NCBI GenBank assembly: GCA_015061815.1
Contig: SUVW01000024.1
Span: 1-39,153, forward strand
Direction of reading: 5' to 3'
Source: Lentisphaerota bacterium
GTDB taxonomy: Bacteria; Verrucomicrobiota; Lentisphaeria; Victivallales; Victivallaceae
DNA: 39,153 nt
Positions within the stretch are counted from its first letter, which is position 1; each line of letters opens with the position of its first letter. The notes beneath the pieces are model-generated. The model saw only the letters and a program-made list of their open reading frames with translations. It was not told where the DNA came from and did no database searches. A program made the position numbers and the translations under genes. This document shows, piece by piece, positions 1 through 9,022 of the stretch.

Positions 1-3000
1 TTAAGTCAAAGTATAACTATGCCGGAATTGGATGGCGGAACAACTCCTTTTGTACTGTCTGCTCTTTATCGGAATGAACGCGGTTTGCTGGAATTCAGAA
101 TGATTCCGGATCGTTTGGAAAGATTTGTTGAGCTGGTCAGGAAAACTGCTGACCTCAAGCGTAAAAACAATGCAGATAAAAAAATTGCTTTGATTTACTA
201 CGGTTCTATCGGAAAGGAATCTGCTACTGCGGGACTGGGTACTTCACAGTCAATTTTGAATATTCTCCGCCGTCTGCAAAAAGAAGGTTACAATACCGGT
301 GTTCTCCCGGAATCAGTGGAAGCTCTGGATAAAGAAATCAAAGAAAACAGTGCCGTTTTCGGTAAAATCGGCGGTACAAAACAGCTTACTCCCAAACATA
401 TTCAGACCGTTATCATTACGCCCGACGAGTATTCAAGCTGGGTAAAAAAGAGTATGCCCGATGATTTGTATTCCACTGTCGTTGAGCGTTACGGCGATTT
501 TCCAGGCAAAATGTTCCGGACAAAAGAAAACAATATGGCAATCGGCTGTATCCGTTTCGGGAATGTGATTTTAATGCCCCAATCGCTCCCCGGAGAAGGC
601 GCAGATGAAAATAAACTTATTCACGGGGTAAAAACATCTCCTCCGCACACTTATATTGCAACCTATCTCTATTTGCGGCATGGCTTCAAAGCTGATGCTT
701 TGATGCATGTCGGAACTCACGGCAGTCTGGAATTTACTCCGTGGAAACAGGTGGCTCTTTCAAGTTACGACTGGCCCGATGTACTTATCGGTGAAATGCC
801 GCATTATTATTTGTATATCATCAATAATATCGGTGAAGCACAAATCGCCAAACGCCGCAGTTATGCAACGATGATAAGTCATCTGACACCGCCGTTTATG
901 AATTCAGAAAGTTACGGTGCAATCGCTCAACTGCAGGAAAAACTGCACAACTTTGAGACTGCGGAAAATGCCAAGCTGAAAGCTGAATACGGTAAAGGCA
1001 TCATTGAACTTGTCAAAAAAGAAAATTTTCACAAAGATCTGAAACTTTCTGAAAAACTCCAGCAAGGTGTTCTTACCGGAGATGATTTGCTGAAAATCCA
1101 GGAATATCTGCACGAGATCAATGATGCAAAAGTAAATCGCGGCGTCTATATCATCGGGCGTCCGTACAGCGAAGCCGAAGCAAACGAAACCGCAATTTTA
1201 ATGAGTGTGGATGCCATCGCTGAATCCCTCTTTGAAGCGGATGTCAAAGCAGGAAAAGCGGATCCTGCCAAACGTCAGGATAAAATTTTCTTCCGTAACA
1301 ATTATTACTTGAAAGCGAAAGAATACGCAAAAGAAATACTGGCAAATCCGCAAAAAATCCAAAAAACACCTCCCCGCAGTCATCAGCCCCCCGCAAAAAT
1401 GTCAGAAGATGGAAACACCATGCGGAAAATGATACAGAGCGGCAAATTGCCGGACGGTCGTCCCATTCCTGCGGAAATGATGCAGGCAATGCAAATGATG
1501 CAAAGAAGCCCTGCCGCAGAACCAAAAGTACAAGTAAAACTTTCTCCCGAAGAAATTCTTTTGAAAGCACGCAAGGATATTACAGATTCCACAGATGCTG
1601 AACTTGATTCTATTATCAATGCGTTCTCCGGCGGATACATCGCCGCTTCTTCCGGAGGAGATCCCATTCTCAATCCCGCAACGGTTCCAACCGGTAAAAA
1701 TCTTTACGGCATCGATCCGGAACGGACTCCCACCCGCGAGAGTTACGAAGTCGGCAAACAGCTTGCACAGGAATTGATAGAGCAAAAACTCAAAACTACC
1801 GGCAAATATCCGCAAAAGGTCGCATTTTCGCTCTGGGGCGGGGAATTTATCCGTACACAGGGGGTAAATATCGGTGAGATATTTTATTTACTCGGAGTAG
1901 AGCCGGTCTGGGATTCCAGAGGCAGAGTTCAAGATGTAAGACTTATCCCGATAAGCGAACTCAAACGTCCCCGCATTGATGTGGTTATCCAGACTTCCGG
2001 ACAATTCCGCGGAGCTGCAGCAAGCAGAATGAAACTGATTGACAAGGCAGTTATGCTTGCCGCCGCCGACCCGGAAGGTGAATTCGGTAACTTTGTCCGG
2101 CAAGGCAGTCTGGAAATCACCAACGCTCTTATCGCTCAAGGTCTGCCGCCGCAGGATGCAAAGCAGTTGGGTAATGCCCGTATTTTCGGCGGAGTCAACG
2201 GTAATTTCGGCACAGGAGCAATGGGAGCGGCACAAGATACCGGCAAATGGGAAGATACCAAAGATATTGCGGAACTTTACCTGAACAATATGGGAGCAGT
2301 ATATACCGAAGGTCATTGGGGCGAACATAAACCGGAAATGTTCCGTGCCGCTGTAAAAAATACTGATTCCGTTGTCCAGTCCCGTTCAAGCAACAGCTGG
2401 GGACCGCTTTCATTGGATCATGTGTATGAATTTACCGGAGGAATAAGTCTTGCTGCCCGCCATGTCAACGGCAAAGACCCCGATGCATATTTCAATGACT
2501 TGCGCACCCCCGGCAGAGCCAAAGTTCAAGCTGCCGGTGAAGCCGCTATGGTAGAAGCCAGAAGTACGGTTTTAAATCCCAAATATATCAGGGAAATGAT
2601 GAAAGAAGGTGCGGCAACGACCGGACATTTTGCTGAAGTATTCCGGAACACGATGGGCTGGGAAATCATGAAACCGGATATGCTGGAAGATCATTTGTGG
2701 CAGGAGTACAAAGAAGTTTATGTGGATGACAAACTCAAACTCGGCACGCAAGATTTCTTTGAAAAAAACAACCCGTCAGCCTTGCACGAAATGACGGGAA
2801 TCATGCTGGAATCTGTCCGCAAAGGATTCTGGAAAGCAGATCAGAAAACCGTTGAGGATATAGCCAAAAATCACGTCGAACTTATGCGCAAATTCGATTT
2901 GCCGCCGGTGGATAATGCCAAACTTCAGGAGATGATCAAAAAATCCTTGAAAGATCCGGAACTGCGGAAAAGTTTTGATCAGCAGATCAAAAAATCTCTG

Positions 3001-3213
3001 GAGTTGAAAAATGCACATGCCGAAAAAATGCAGCAGACCGAAAAAGAGATCTCCGGGATGAAACTTAAAGAGGAGAAGCAGGAGGAAACATCCGGTGATA
3101 CCGCAACGGCTCTGAAAATTCTGGGAATAATAATTGCGGCGGCCTTCATTGCCATGATCGCAGGGAACATAAAGGGGCATTTCAAGAGGATATTGAAAAA
3201 TCAACGCCGGTAA
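1..3213 (+). CDS. CobN/HmuS-type chelatase large subunit, 5' end outside window
   Basis: The frame is open from base 1 (about six codons precede the first ATG at 19), so the gene begins upstream and about 1070 residues are visible. The text reads like the CobN/magnesium-chelatase H family: MPELDGG near the visible start, the metal/porphyrin-site block MHVGTHGSLEF, then WPDVLIGEMPHYYLY and AKRRSYATMISHLTPP. A Met-rich, low-complexity insert (MMQAMQMMQ) lies in the middle. The last about 35 residues form one hydrophobic segment followed by basic residues, so the protein is probably anchored in the inner membrane. Soluble aerobic CobN lacks such an anchor. The Bacteroides haem-uptake protein HmuS is a CobN-like protein of this layout, so haem or tetrapyrrole handling is as likely as cobalt insertion. 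The gene uses many AAA/GAA codons and looks more AT-rich than its neighbours, which could mean transfer. The partner genes are outside the window. Confidence 0.85.
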   Translation, partial: LSQSITMPELDGGTTPFVLSALYRNERGLLEFRMIPDRLERFVELVRKTADLKRKNNADKKIALIYYGSIGKESATAGLGTSQSILNILRRLQKEGYNTGVLPESVEALDKEIKENSAVFGKIGGTKQLTPKHIQTVIITPDEYSSWVKKSMPDDLYSTVVERYGDFPGKMFRTKENNMAIGCIRFGNVILMPQSLPGEGADENKLIHGVKTSPPHTYIATYLYLRHGFKADALMHVGTHGSLEFTPWKQVALSSYDWPDVLIGEMPHYYLYIINNIGEAQIAKRRSYATMISHLTPPFMNSESYGAIAQLQEKLHNFETAENAKLKAEYGKGIIELVKKENFHKDLKLSEKLQQGVLTGDDLLKIQEYLHEINDAKVNRGVYIIGRPYSEAEANETAILMSVDAIAESLFEADVKAGKADPAKRQDKIFFRNNYYLKAKEYAKEILANPQKIQKTPPRSHQPPAKMSEDGNTMRKMIQSGKLPDGRPIPAEMMQAMQMMQRSPAAEPKVQVKLSPEEILLKARKDITDSTDAELDSIINAFSGGYIAASSGGDPILNPATVPTGKNLYGIDPERTPTRESYEVGKQLAQELIEQKLKTTGKYPQKVAFSLWGGEFIRTQGVNIGEIFYLLGVEPVWDSRGRVQDVRLIPISELKRPRIDVVIQTSGQFRGAAASRMKLIDKAVMLAAADPEGEFGNFVRQGSLEITNALIAQGLPPQDAKQLGNARIFGGVNGNFGTGAMGAAQDTGKWEDTKDIAELYLNNMGAVYTEGHWGEHKPEMFRAAVKNTDSVVQSRSSNSWGPLSLDHVYEFTGGISLAARHVNGKDPDAYFNDLRTPGRAKVQAAGEAAMVEARSTVLNPKYIREMMKEGAATTGHFAEVFRNTMGWEIMKPDMLEDHLWQEYKEVYVDDKLKLGTQDFFEKNNPSALHEMTGIMLESVRKGFWKADQKTVEDIAKNHVELMRKFDLPPVDNAKLQEMIKKSLKDPELRKSFDQQIKKSLELKNAHAEKMQQTEKEISGMKLKEEKQEETSGDTATALKILGIIIAAAFIAMIAGNIKGHFKRILKNQRR

Positions 3214-3309
3214 AATTTCAACCGGACAATGCCGCCAACGGCGGAAAGACGGTAAAATCCACACGGCGCAGCAGAATCAGGCGGGAGGGGGATTTCAGGG
3301 AAAGTCCGC
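3214..3309. other. short junction between chelatase gene and phage cassette
   Basis: This is the convergent junction between the chelatase gene and the large-terminase gene. It holds a small GC-rich hairpin (CCGCC-aac-GGCGG near 3229-3241) without a T-run on either strand, so no clear terminator can be called. The stretch GCCGCC..CGGCGGAAAG..ACGGT weakly resembles the CACCGGCGGGAAAG..ACGGT segment of the dispersed repeats. I do not see an attachment-site duplication. Confidence 0.4.
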
Positions 3310-4563
3310 CTATGAGAGAATAAACCGCTGTCCGGTCACAATGCCGGTCAATCCGGTCACCGCCCATACCATCGCATCCATGCGATCCGGCGAACCATGA
3401 TAATTTCCCGGCTGATAAGTGCACATTTCCGCCTCAAGTTCCGGCAGATATCCCAGATGGTGGATGATCCCTTTTTCGTAAAATGCCGCCACCGGTTCAG
3501 CGCGGGAAAATTTATCTTTTACAGCTCTTACCGGCACGATCTTCACCGAATCATCCTCTCCGGCAAAGAGTGCGGCAAAGAGTTCCCCGCCGTTATTCAC
3601 CTCAATTGTAACGCAATCAGCCTGCAGCCGGTGGTACATTTCGATCACCTGCCGCACCCAGATCAGCGGTGAAGCACGCATACTCTTATCTTCAAGGATA
3701 TAGAAATCCCCATCCATCCCGCGCCCGGCGGCCACGATACCGGTCATATCGCACTCTTTGCCGGAATTCACCGCCGGATCGACAGCGATCACGGTTGCGG
3801 CCAATTCCGGGATCTCCGTCACCCGGGCGGAGTCGATCATGGAGCAGTTCCACAAAGTTCCGGCCAGATCATCGGCCCATTGTCCGGAAAGGAAACGTTT
3901 TCTCTGTCTTTCCGGCAGTCCGGCGAGAGTTTGTTCGATATATCCGGCCGGGAGATTTTTCCGGTTGGCTTCCGGATTTATTCTCATGGCGGCATAATTT
4001 TCCGGCATCGGCAGTTTTTTACGGGAAACCGGATCACACTTTTCCACAAACAGCCGGTAACTCCAGTGGGTTTTCCCCGGCGGATTGCAGTCATAATAAG
4101 CCCGGTTCAACAGCGGCGGAACATTCTGCGCCAGCCGGGTCAATGCCGTCTGGACACTGGAATAATCCAATTCGGAACACTCGTTGAAGTAGATCGTGGC
4201 AAACTCTTTGCCCAGGATCTTATCCGCCCGGTCGCCGTCATCCAGACCGATCAGCCATATTTCCGAATCATTGCCGAAACGGAAAAATCCCTCTGCCCGG
4301 TTGAAACGCCAGCGCAACCGGCTGCCGAAGCGGCTGCGCAAAACTTTGGGCATGGTATCTGAACCGATGGTGTTGCGGGCACTGACACAGTAACGGCGGA
4401 TCACCGCATGACGGCTGCCCGGTGCGCGCAACGCTCTGGCGGCCAGAGCGCAGCACAGGACAAAACTCTTCCCGGAACGCGAACCGCCGTAAAGCATACA
4501 GTGCTGCGCCGGACCGGAAAGCAGCCGCAATGCCTCCTTTTGTGTGGAAGTATAAGCAAACAT
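3310..4563 (-). CDS. terL: phage terminase large subunit (packaging ATPase/nuclease)
   Basis: This is the motor that pumps DNA into phage heads and cuts the concatemer. All parts are visible in its 417 residues. Walker A is GGSRSGKS at 26-33 and Walker B is ATIYFNE at 122-128, with Glu128 as the expected catalytic base. A coupling motif YYDCNPPG lies at 156-163. The C-terminal RNase H-like nuclease shows Asp262 (AVDPA), Glu321 (EVNNGGE) and Asp393/Asp396 (DRMDA). The length is normal to slightly short. It is the last gene of the minus-strand cassette, which is odd because TerL usually precedes the portal gene. An 18-bp gap separates it from the Zn/HTH gene upstream. All key residues are present, so it is not obviously decayed. 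Confidence 0.92.
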   Translation of the reverse strand: MFAYTSTQKEALRLLSGPAQHCMLYGGSRSGKSFVLCCALAARALRAPGSRHAVIRRYCVSARNTIGSDTMPKVLRSRFGSRLRWRFNRAEGFFRFGNDSEIWLIGLDDGDRADKILGKEFATIYFNECSELDYSSVQTALTRLAQNVPPLLNRAYYDCNPPGKTHWSYRLFVEKCDPVSRKKLPMPENYAAMRINPEANRKNLPAGYIEQTLAGLPERQRKRFLSGQWADDLAGTLWNCSMIDSARVTEIPELAATVIAVDPAVNSGKECDMTGIVAAGRGMDGDFYILEDKSMRASPLIWVRQVIEMYHRLQADCVTIEVNNGGELFAALFAGEDDSVKIVPVRAVKDKFSRAEPVAAFYEKGIIHHLGYLPELEAEMCTYQPGNYHGSPDRMDAMVWAVTGLTGIVTGQRFILS

Positions 4564-4581
4564 GAGTGCTTCCGGAAATTT

Positions 4582-5079
4582 TCAGCAATGTCCGCAGCTT
4601 TTATGCCGGAGAAACATCCTCCGCCCGGAAGAAAGTTTGGGCATAAGCAGTTGAAAAAGTCCGGATAATTCCGGATGTTTGCTGATTATGCGCAGCATTT
4701 TGCGGTGCATCGCCTGCCGGGAACAATTATGCATTTGGCTGAATTGCCTTACTGTTTGAGCCCTCTGACCGTCAACCGGAGAGACCATCTGGGTGACGAT
4801 ACCCAAAGTATAATCATCCAACTCCAGCAGATAGCGGAAAAATTTTCCGATCCGGTCAATGATCATATCCTGCACATTCAGTTCTTCCATGCCGGGGATG
4901 TGTTCATAATCCGGAGTATCCGGAATAATATCCGCCGCAGCTTCAAAACTGACCACATGAGTGCGGCTGTTGATGCTTTTGGCAGTAGCCTGCCAGTAGC
5001 GGCATGAGTCAAAAAATTCACATTTGGCGCAAGGTGTTTCGCCGTTGGGATACTTCCCGTAACATTTCGGACAATCCAT
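4582..5079 (-). CDS. phage-cassette protein with Cys cluster and helix-turn-helix
   Basis: This 165-residue protein has no family I can name. The N-terminus carries Cys3, Cys6, Cys17, Cys20 and Cys26 (CPKC..CAKCEFFDSC), which looks like a small zinc-binding knuckle. Residues about 110-145 (TVRQFSQMHNCSRQAMHRKMLRII) have the spacing of a helix-turn-helix of the sigma/resolvase kind. The tail ends in a basic stretch with two more Cys. DNA binding is therefore likely. Its place directly before terL makes it a candidate DNA-recognition (small terminase) subunit, competing with the protein at 8586-8828. A transcription factor for the cassette is the alternative. The start has the Shine-Dalgarno AGGAG just upstream. 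Confidence 0.7.
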   Translation of the reverse strand: MDCPKCYGKYPNGETPCAKCEFFDSCRYWQATAKSINSRTHVVSFEAAADIIPDTPDYEHIPGMEELNVQDMIIDRIGKFFRYLLELDDYTLGIVTQMVSPVDGQRAQTVRQFSQMHNCSRQAMHRKMLRIISKHPELSGLFQLLMPKLSSGRRMFLRHKSCGHC

Positions 5080-5094
5080 AATTTCTCCTTTTCT

Positions 5095-5466
5095 TCAACC
5101 GCGTACGATCTTAACTGCGGTATTTCCGGTAAAATTTTCCACTATTGCAGCCGCCCGCTGCCCGAGCAGAGGCGCACCATCCGGGCCGAATTTCCGGCTT
5201 TCGCTTCCGGATGACACGGCGGATATTCCGGTATTGCTTCCGGTGATGACTTCCGGGTTGAGGAGCAAAAACAGAGTCTGTTCGGCAACTGCCGCCAGAA
5301 ACATCTCATCTTCGCTGCTGTTCCGGGGGCGGACAGGATAGATGGCGGTCAGGATATCCCGTTCTGCCAGCCGGATGCAGCAGCAGCGTTCTTTTTCGGA
5401 AAAAGAGGTGAATTTTTCCTGCAGCGGATGATTTTCCAGATATTTTTCGATTTCAGAATATTGCAT
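5095..5466 (-). CDS. probable head-tail adaptor / neck protein
   Basis: This 123-residue protein starts at the ATG preceded by GAGGA seven bases upstream; a longer reading to 5523 lacks a good ribosome site. The N-terminal half is helical (YSEIEKYLENHPLQEKFTSFSEKERCCCIRLAERDILTAIYP), followed by a second helical stretch (EDEMFLAAVAEQTLFLLLNPE). This resembles the gp6-like/DnaT-like connector proteins that sit under the portal ring. The evidence is general shape plus position directly after the capsid gene, not a decisive motif. It would close the filled head and offer a docking face for a tail. No tail gene is present in this window. Confidence 0.55.
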   Translation of the reverse strand: MQYSEIEKYLENHPLQEKFTSFSEKERCCCIRLAERDILTAIYPVRPRNSSEDEMFLAAVAEQTLFLLLNPEVITGSNTGISAVSSGSESRKFGPDGAPLLGQRAAAIVENFTGNTAVKIVRG

Positions 5467-5557
5467 ATTTTCCTCAATGGACAAGTGATACATCTTTGCC
5501 GCACCGCACCGGGGTGAAAGCATATCCCCGGCACGGTACGGAAAAGCGGTTCAAAAA

Positions 5558-6715
5558 TTATGCGCCGCGCAAAGCGGTGATGGCTTCACTGCTGCTCATC
5601 AGATTTCTGATCCGGCAGCAACGCTGTTTGACATTTTTGAATTCAAAGGTCAATTCACCGATCGCCACCCGGCGGATGCCGTCGAAACCTCTGGGGGTGG
5701 CATCCATATCAGTTATCGCCCGGCCGGAAAGACTGGCCAGCGCGAAGCAACCGGTATCCAGTACCCAGGCATCGGTATCCGGCATATCCGGATCGGCCAT
5801 AATGGTCATGCCCCGGCCGTTGATCTCATTGACGATCACAGCGACATACGCGCCGCGCCGGTCATCGGAACGCAATATCTGGATACGGTCACGGTACTCA
5901 TTGGAAATAACCCGGGCCTGACCGGGGGAACAGAGTATCTGCATGGGATCTCCACCCTCACCGAGGATCATCTGGGCGGCATCGTTGATGATGAAACTGT
6001 CCAGTTTCACTGCATCGGCATCAATGACCGGTACGCCGGGTTGAGTACCGAAAAAGTAGAGGCCGCCGGCTTCGCCTCTGGTATTGGCTGAAGCTTCCAC
6101 ACGTCTGCCGAAAAGAGCCACGCGGTTGAGGTCACGGGCAAGGTCAGCGAGCGCGAAGGCGGTCTGACGGTTGAGCTGGTTGTCGGCATTTCCGGCCAGA
6201 CTGACCGCCAGAGAAGTACCGGAAAGCACGATCTCTTTACGGAAGATCTGGGTGGCATTCCACTGCACATCTGCAAGATGGTAGTTTTCTTCACCGTCAC
6301 CATTGGAAGTTCCTTCGCCCATCGGAGTGGAAACGATGATGAATTTACCGCCGCCGGAGGGCAGAGAGGCAAGTTCGGAATATTCCGAACCATTGACCGC
6401 TGCGATCTCGATTCTGGCAGAAGAGGCGGTCACATCCGCCACGCGGAAGAGCGCGGGATTATCCTTGATGGCGATCAGAGTGCCGGTTTTGAGTTTGGCG
6501 GCATCTCCGGCGGAAAGGGTCAGGACACCGTCGGCAATGGCGGTGGCGGTAACGCCGCGTCCGGTGAGCTGATCTTCCATGAACTCATGTTTGGCGGAAA
6601 GCGCATCCGGAGCCATGCGGAAGTTGGAAATGAAGCGCGGTTCATCTTTGATAACAGTTGACATAACATCAGAGAGGTCGCGTTTGCGGTTGGCAAAAGA
6701 GTAATTGTAAAGCAT
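5558..6715 (-). CDS. major capsid protein, SU10/DUF5309-like
   Basis: This 385-residue protein reads as an HK97-fold major capsid protein of the SU10 (DUF5309) kind. The diagnostic stretch is NATQIFRKEIVLSGTSLAV (about 150-170), followed by a long helix with LADLARDLNRVALFGRRVE and then a conserved TRGEAGGLYFF block. The C-terminal part has DNA-free beta-rich text typical of the axial domain (RGMTIMADPDMP, FDGIRRVAIGELTFEFK). A beta-rich insertion at about 55-120 could be a surface domain. The gene lies just after the scaffold gene in the transcript, the usual order scaffold-capsid. The start ATG has GGAAA upstream. No separate maturation protease is seen. Confidence 0.85.
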   Translation of the reverse strand: MLYNYSFANRKRDLSDVMSTVIKDEPRFISNFRMAPDALSAKHEFMEDQLTGRGVTATAIADGVLTLSAGDAAKLKTGTLIAIKDNPALFRVADVTASSARIEIAAVNGSEYSELASLPSGGGKFIIVSTPMGEGTSNGDGEENYHLADVQWNATQIFRKEIVLSGTSLAVSLAGNADNQLNRQTAFALADLARDLNRVALFGRRVEASANTRGEAGGLYFFGTQPGVPVIDADAVKLDSFIINDAAQMILGEGGDPMQILCSPGQARVISNEYRDRIQILRSDDRRGAYVAVIVNEINGRGMTIMADPDMPDTDAWVLDTGCFALASLSGRAITDMDATPRGFDGIRRVAIGELTFEFKNVKQRCCRIRNLMSSSEAITALRGA

Positions 6716-6749
6716 AAAAATTTTCCTTTCAGTTGATTATCAGATTATA

Positions 6750-7181
6750 TTATCGGCCGACAGCCTCGGGAGCATCGCTTATACTTCTGGCGATGGCTCC
6801 GATGCGGTCTCCGTAAAAGCCCTCATCCTGACCGGCGGATGGGGGAGAAATGACAGAGCTTCCGGCACTGCTGCCGGGGGTGATCCTGGCATTGAAACAT
6901 CCCGGTGAATGCGCGGACAACTCCCGGGCAAATCCGCGCAATGCCTCCGGGTCACCGGTATCGATCCCCTGCCGGCCGGCACAGAACTCCAGATATGCCG
7001 GATCGGTACAACCGGTTTCAATGCTGATCTTTTCCAAAATGCTCTGTTTTTGCAGCCGGAGATACTTTTCCTGCAAACAGCTGTAATCTTTTTCCAATTC
7101 AGCCAGTCTGACAGCCGGATCATCCGGATTTTCCGGTACAGCGGGGGGAACTTCCATATTTTCGGGAAGCGGTTCACTCAT
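6750..7181 (-). CDS. probable capsid scaffolding protein
   Basis: This 143-residue, mostly acidic protein has a Pro-rich N-terminus (PENPDDPAVRL), a coiled-coil helix (LAELEKDYSCLQEKYLRLQKQSILEKI) and a low-complexity Ser/Pro/Gly C-terminal half. That composition, together with the position between portal and capsid genes, is what phage scaffolds show. Scaffolds hold the procapsid in shape and then leave. Its start overlaps the end of the portal gene by 8 bases, so the two are translationally coupled. No catalytic motif is visible. The call rests on context and coiled coil, not on sequence family. Confidence 0.65.
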   Translation of the reverse strand: MSEPLPENMEVPPAVPENPDDPAVRLAELEKDYSCLQEKYLRLQKQSILEKISIETGCTDPAYLEFCAGRQGIDTGDPEALRGFARELSAHSPGCFNARITPGSSAGSSVISPPSAGQDEGFYGDRIGAIARSISDAPEAVGR

Positions 7182-8559
7182 TTTTCATCTCCTGATCGAT
7201 CTCTTTGATAATAGTTTCTTTTTCTCCGGCTCCGACATGGCCGATGGCATCGAGCAATTCGACGGCGGTTTTACCGACAGCGCGGCGGTAGGCATTTCCG
7301 GCGGGAATGGCAGACAACTGCAGCAGTCCGGCGATACCTCCGGCCAGATCATTGACTGCGAAACGCCGGTTGTAATGAATTTCCGGTACTGTCAGATCCA
7401 GGTCATACCGCCGCATAAGTTTCCAGGCTTCCAATTCGGTCTGCTCCAGCAGATCAGCTCTGGCGGCGAGGAATTGGTTGACATTCTGGAAATCCCAGGC
7501 TTTGCTTTCGGCACTCTGATTTTCCCGCAGATTCCCCTGTACGGCCAGACCGACGACATCGTACAACTCCTGTTTGAGATAGCGGTTCTCCGCCCGGATG
7601 GTATCCGTTGCCACGCCGGATGGACTGATATAACGGCTGATACCTTTTTCTTCAATGGATTCCACGATGGCGGCACTGCGGGCGACGGTAGCGGAAAAGG
7701 TATCTCCGATGCCGTCATGGCCGATCTGCTTTCTGGCACTGCGGGCAAAAGAATCAGAAACCACAAGCATACCGAACATCTGCTTGACCGTATTCATCTG
7801 GGCCTCGGATTCGTTATTGAGTATCGCTTCACTTATCCTGACGACATCTTCGAACCAGTGGTTTGCCGCCAGACCGAAACCGTCAGGTTCAGTTACCGGG
7901 ATCAGCGGAACGCATCCGGTTGGATTGATCCCGGAAGCGACCTCGATAGTTTCTGAAGCATTATTTTCAAAGAGCCGCCAGCAGTTGCGGTCATACAATC
8001 TCCGGCGTTTGACCCGCACCGGGGGAGAGAACGGATCATCGCAGCAGTACAACTCCTCTGCCACCAGGGCCCAGAGCAGTTTGCCGTCTTCGCCGTATGC
8101 CCAATCGACCACCTGCAGCGGTGACAAAGCCCGTGCGTACGGGCGCAGCCGTGCTTCTCTGGCCTGCTGCCGGGTTGGGGTTCCGGTAAAAAGCGGCATT
8201 TCCACCAGCAGCCATGCCCGTCCGTAGACATTGAGCAGCGTGGATAATTGGCGCATGACCTCATTGGTGCGCAAGCCATTGCGGCTCCAATCCTCGACAA
8301 GTTCCGGATCGGCATTGCGGCGGATGGGATCGACGCTCAAGGCATATTGGGTTATCCGGCGTGCGATTGCCCGGGGATAGTTGAAGTAATAAGCACGGCG
8401 GCGGCGTTCGGCGAATTCCAGATCGATCTCGGAAACATGCCGGATCAGGGCCTGTTCGATATATTCCCGGCCGCCGGAATAAGCATCCGATGACCGCCGC
8501 CACCGGCGTTCATTGGTGCTGTATTGAATATTTTTGCGCTGAAAAATATAATTGTTCAA
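7174..8559 (-). CDS. phage portal protein (DUF4055-like)
   Basis: The portal forms the 12-subunit ring through which DNA enters the head. The protein (about 461 residues) shows the portal features: an Arg-rich N-terminal region, LRPYARALSPLQVVDWAYGEDGKL (the strand-rich wing), VPLIPVTEP, a long helix with NNESEAQMNTVKQMF, and the late helical section RAENRYLKQELYDVVGLAV..ENQSAESKAWDFQ typical of the clip/crown. I place the start at the TTG at 8559, about 10 bases after GAGGAAAG. A TTG at 8589 that overlaps the previous stop codon is possible and would add 10 residues. The gene comes early in the cassette, followed by the scaffold gene with an 8-base overlap. Confidence 0.82.
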   Translation of the reverse strand: MNNYIFQRKNIQYSTNERRWRRSSDAYSGGREYIEQALIRHVSEIDLEFAERRRRAYYFNYPRAIARRITQYALSVDPIRRNADPELVEDWSRNGLRTNEVMRQLSTLLNVYGRAWLLVEMPLFTGTPTRQQAREARLRPYARALSPLQVVDWAYGEDGKLLWALVAEELYCCDDPFSPPVRVKRRRLYDRNCWRLFENNASETIEVASGINPTGCVPLIPVTEPDGFGLAANHWFEDVVRISEAILNNESEAQMNTVKQMFGMLVVSDSFARSARKQIGHDGIGDTFSATVARSAAIVESIEEKGISRYISPSGVATDTIRAENRYLKQELYDVVGLAVQGNLRENQSAESKAWDFQNVNQFLAARADLLEQTELEAWKLMRRYDLDLTVPEIHYNRRFAVNDLAGGIAGLLQLSAIPAGNAYRRAVGKTAVELLDAIGHVGAGEKETIIKEIDQEMKNE

Positions 8560-8585
8560 AATCGTCTTTCCTCTACTTGAAATTG

Positions 8586-8828
8586 TCAAAGGCTGTTTTC
8601 TTCACCGGAAAGCATCTTTTCCGGATCTTCCTCTTTCTCCCGGGCGTGAGATTTTTTCCATCTTTCCGGACAGCGGTTTTCCAACCAGTACATCGCCGCC
8701 CGGACATCGGGCGGAACCAGTTTGCCTGAAGCATCCTCATACCCGGTGGCCCGGCGGAACAGGGCATTTTCCACAGATTTCAACAGTTCATCAAAATTCT
8801 CCTTCTGTTTGTTTTCTTCTCTGTCCAT
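8586..8828 (-). CDS. small-terminase-like phage protein
   Basis: This 80-residue protein contains LVPPDVRAAMYWLENRCPERWKKS (about 37-60), which matches the PD..AA.FWL.NR.P..W motif seen at the end of many phage small-terminase or packaging-associated proteins. The N-terminal half is a charged helix (ENFDELLKSVENALFRRATGYED). The start ATG is four bases after GGAGA. It overlaps the preceding small ORF by 49 bases in another frame and ends at the beginning of the portal gene. If it is the DNA-recognition subunit, the cassette has TerS first and TerL last. It is shorter than a typical TerS and has no clear separate DNA-binding domain. Confidence 0.6.
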   Translation of the reverse strand: MDREENKQKENFDELLKSVENALFRRATGYEDASGKLVPPDVRAAMYWLENRCPERWKKSHAREKEEDPEKMLSGEENSL

Positions 8829-8989
8829 ACATTCTCCTTTTTCCGGCTGGTTGACCTCCTGCTACCTTGCCGCACATTGTCAACACAGCAATTGCACAAA
8901 GCTGCGGCCAGCTGCCGCAATCCCTGCAGAGAACAGACCTTTCCTGACGGAGAAATCACCGGATCGGCGATACGAATTGAAATATCCAT
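8780..8989 (-). CDS. small first ORF of the phage cassette, unknown function
   Basis: This 69-residue reading frame is the first after the cassette promoter. The start ATG at 8989 is preceded by GGAGG seven bases upstream, an excellent ribosome site and the main support. Residues 1-36 look structured (DISIRIADPVISPSGKVCSLQGLRQLAAALCNCC with a Cys pair). The C-terminal third, which overlaps the next gene, is basic and low in complexity (SRRSTSRKKE). I do not recognise the family. The overlap of 49 bases with the following gene is long, so a reading error or internal frameshift near the end cannot be excluded. Confidence 0.5.
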   Translation of the reverse strand: MDISIRIADPVISPSGKVCSLQGLRQLAAALCNCCVDNVRQGSRRSTSRKKENVWTEKKTNRRRILMNC

Positions 8990-9022
8990 TACTTTTCCTC
9001 CTGAATCAATGGATCTTATTTT

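Noticed and set aside
3225-3275. Possible attachment site or repeat remnant at the left edge of the phage cassette
   Set aside because: Similarity to the repeats is weak and no direct duplication is found at the right edge.
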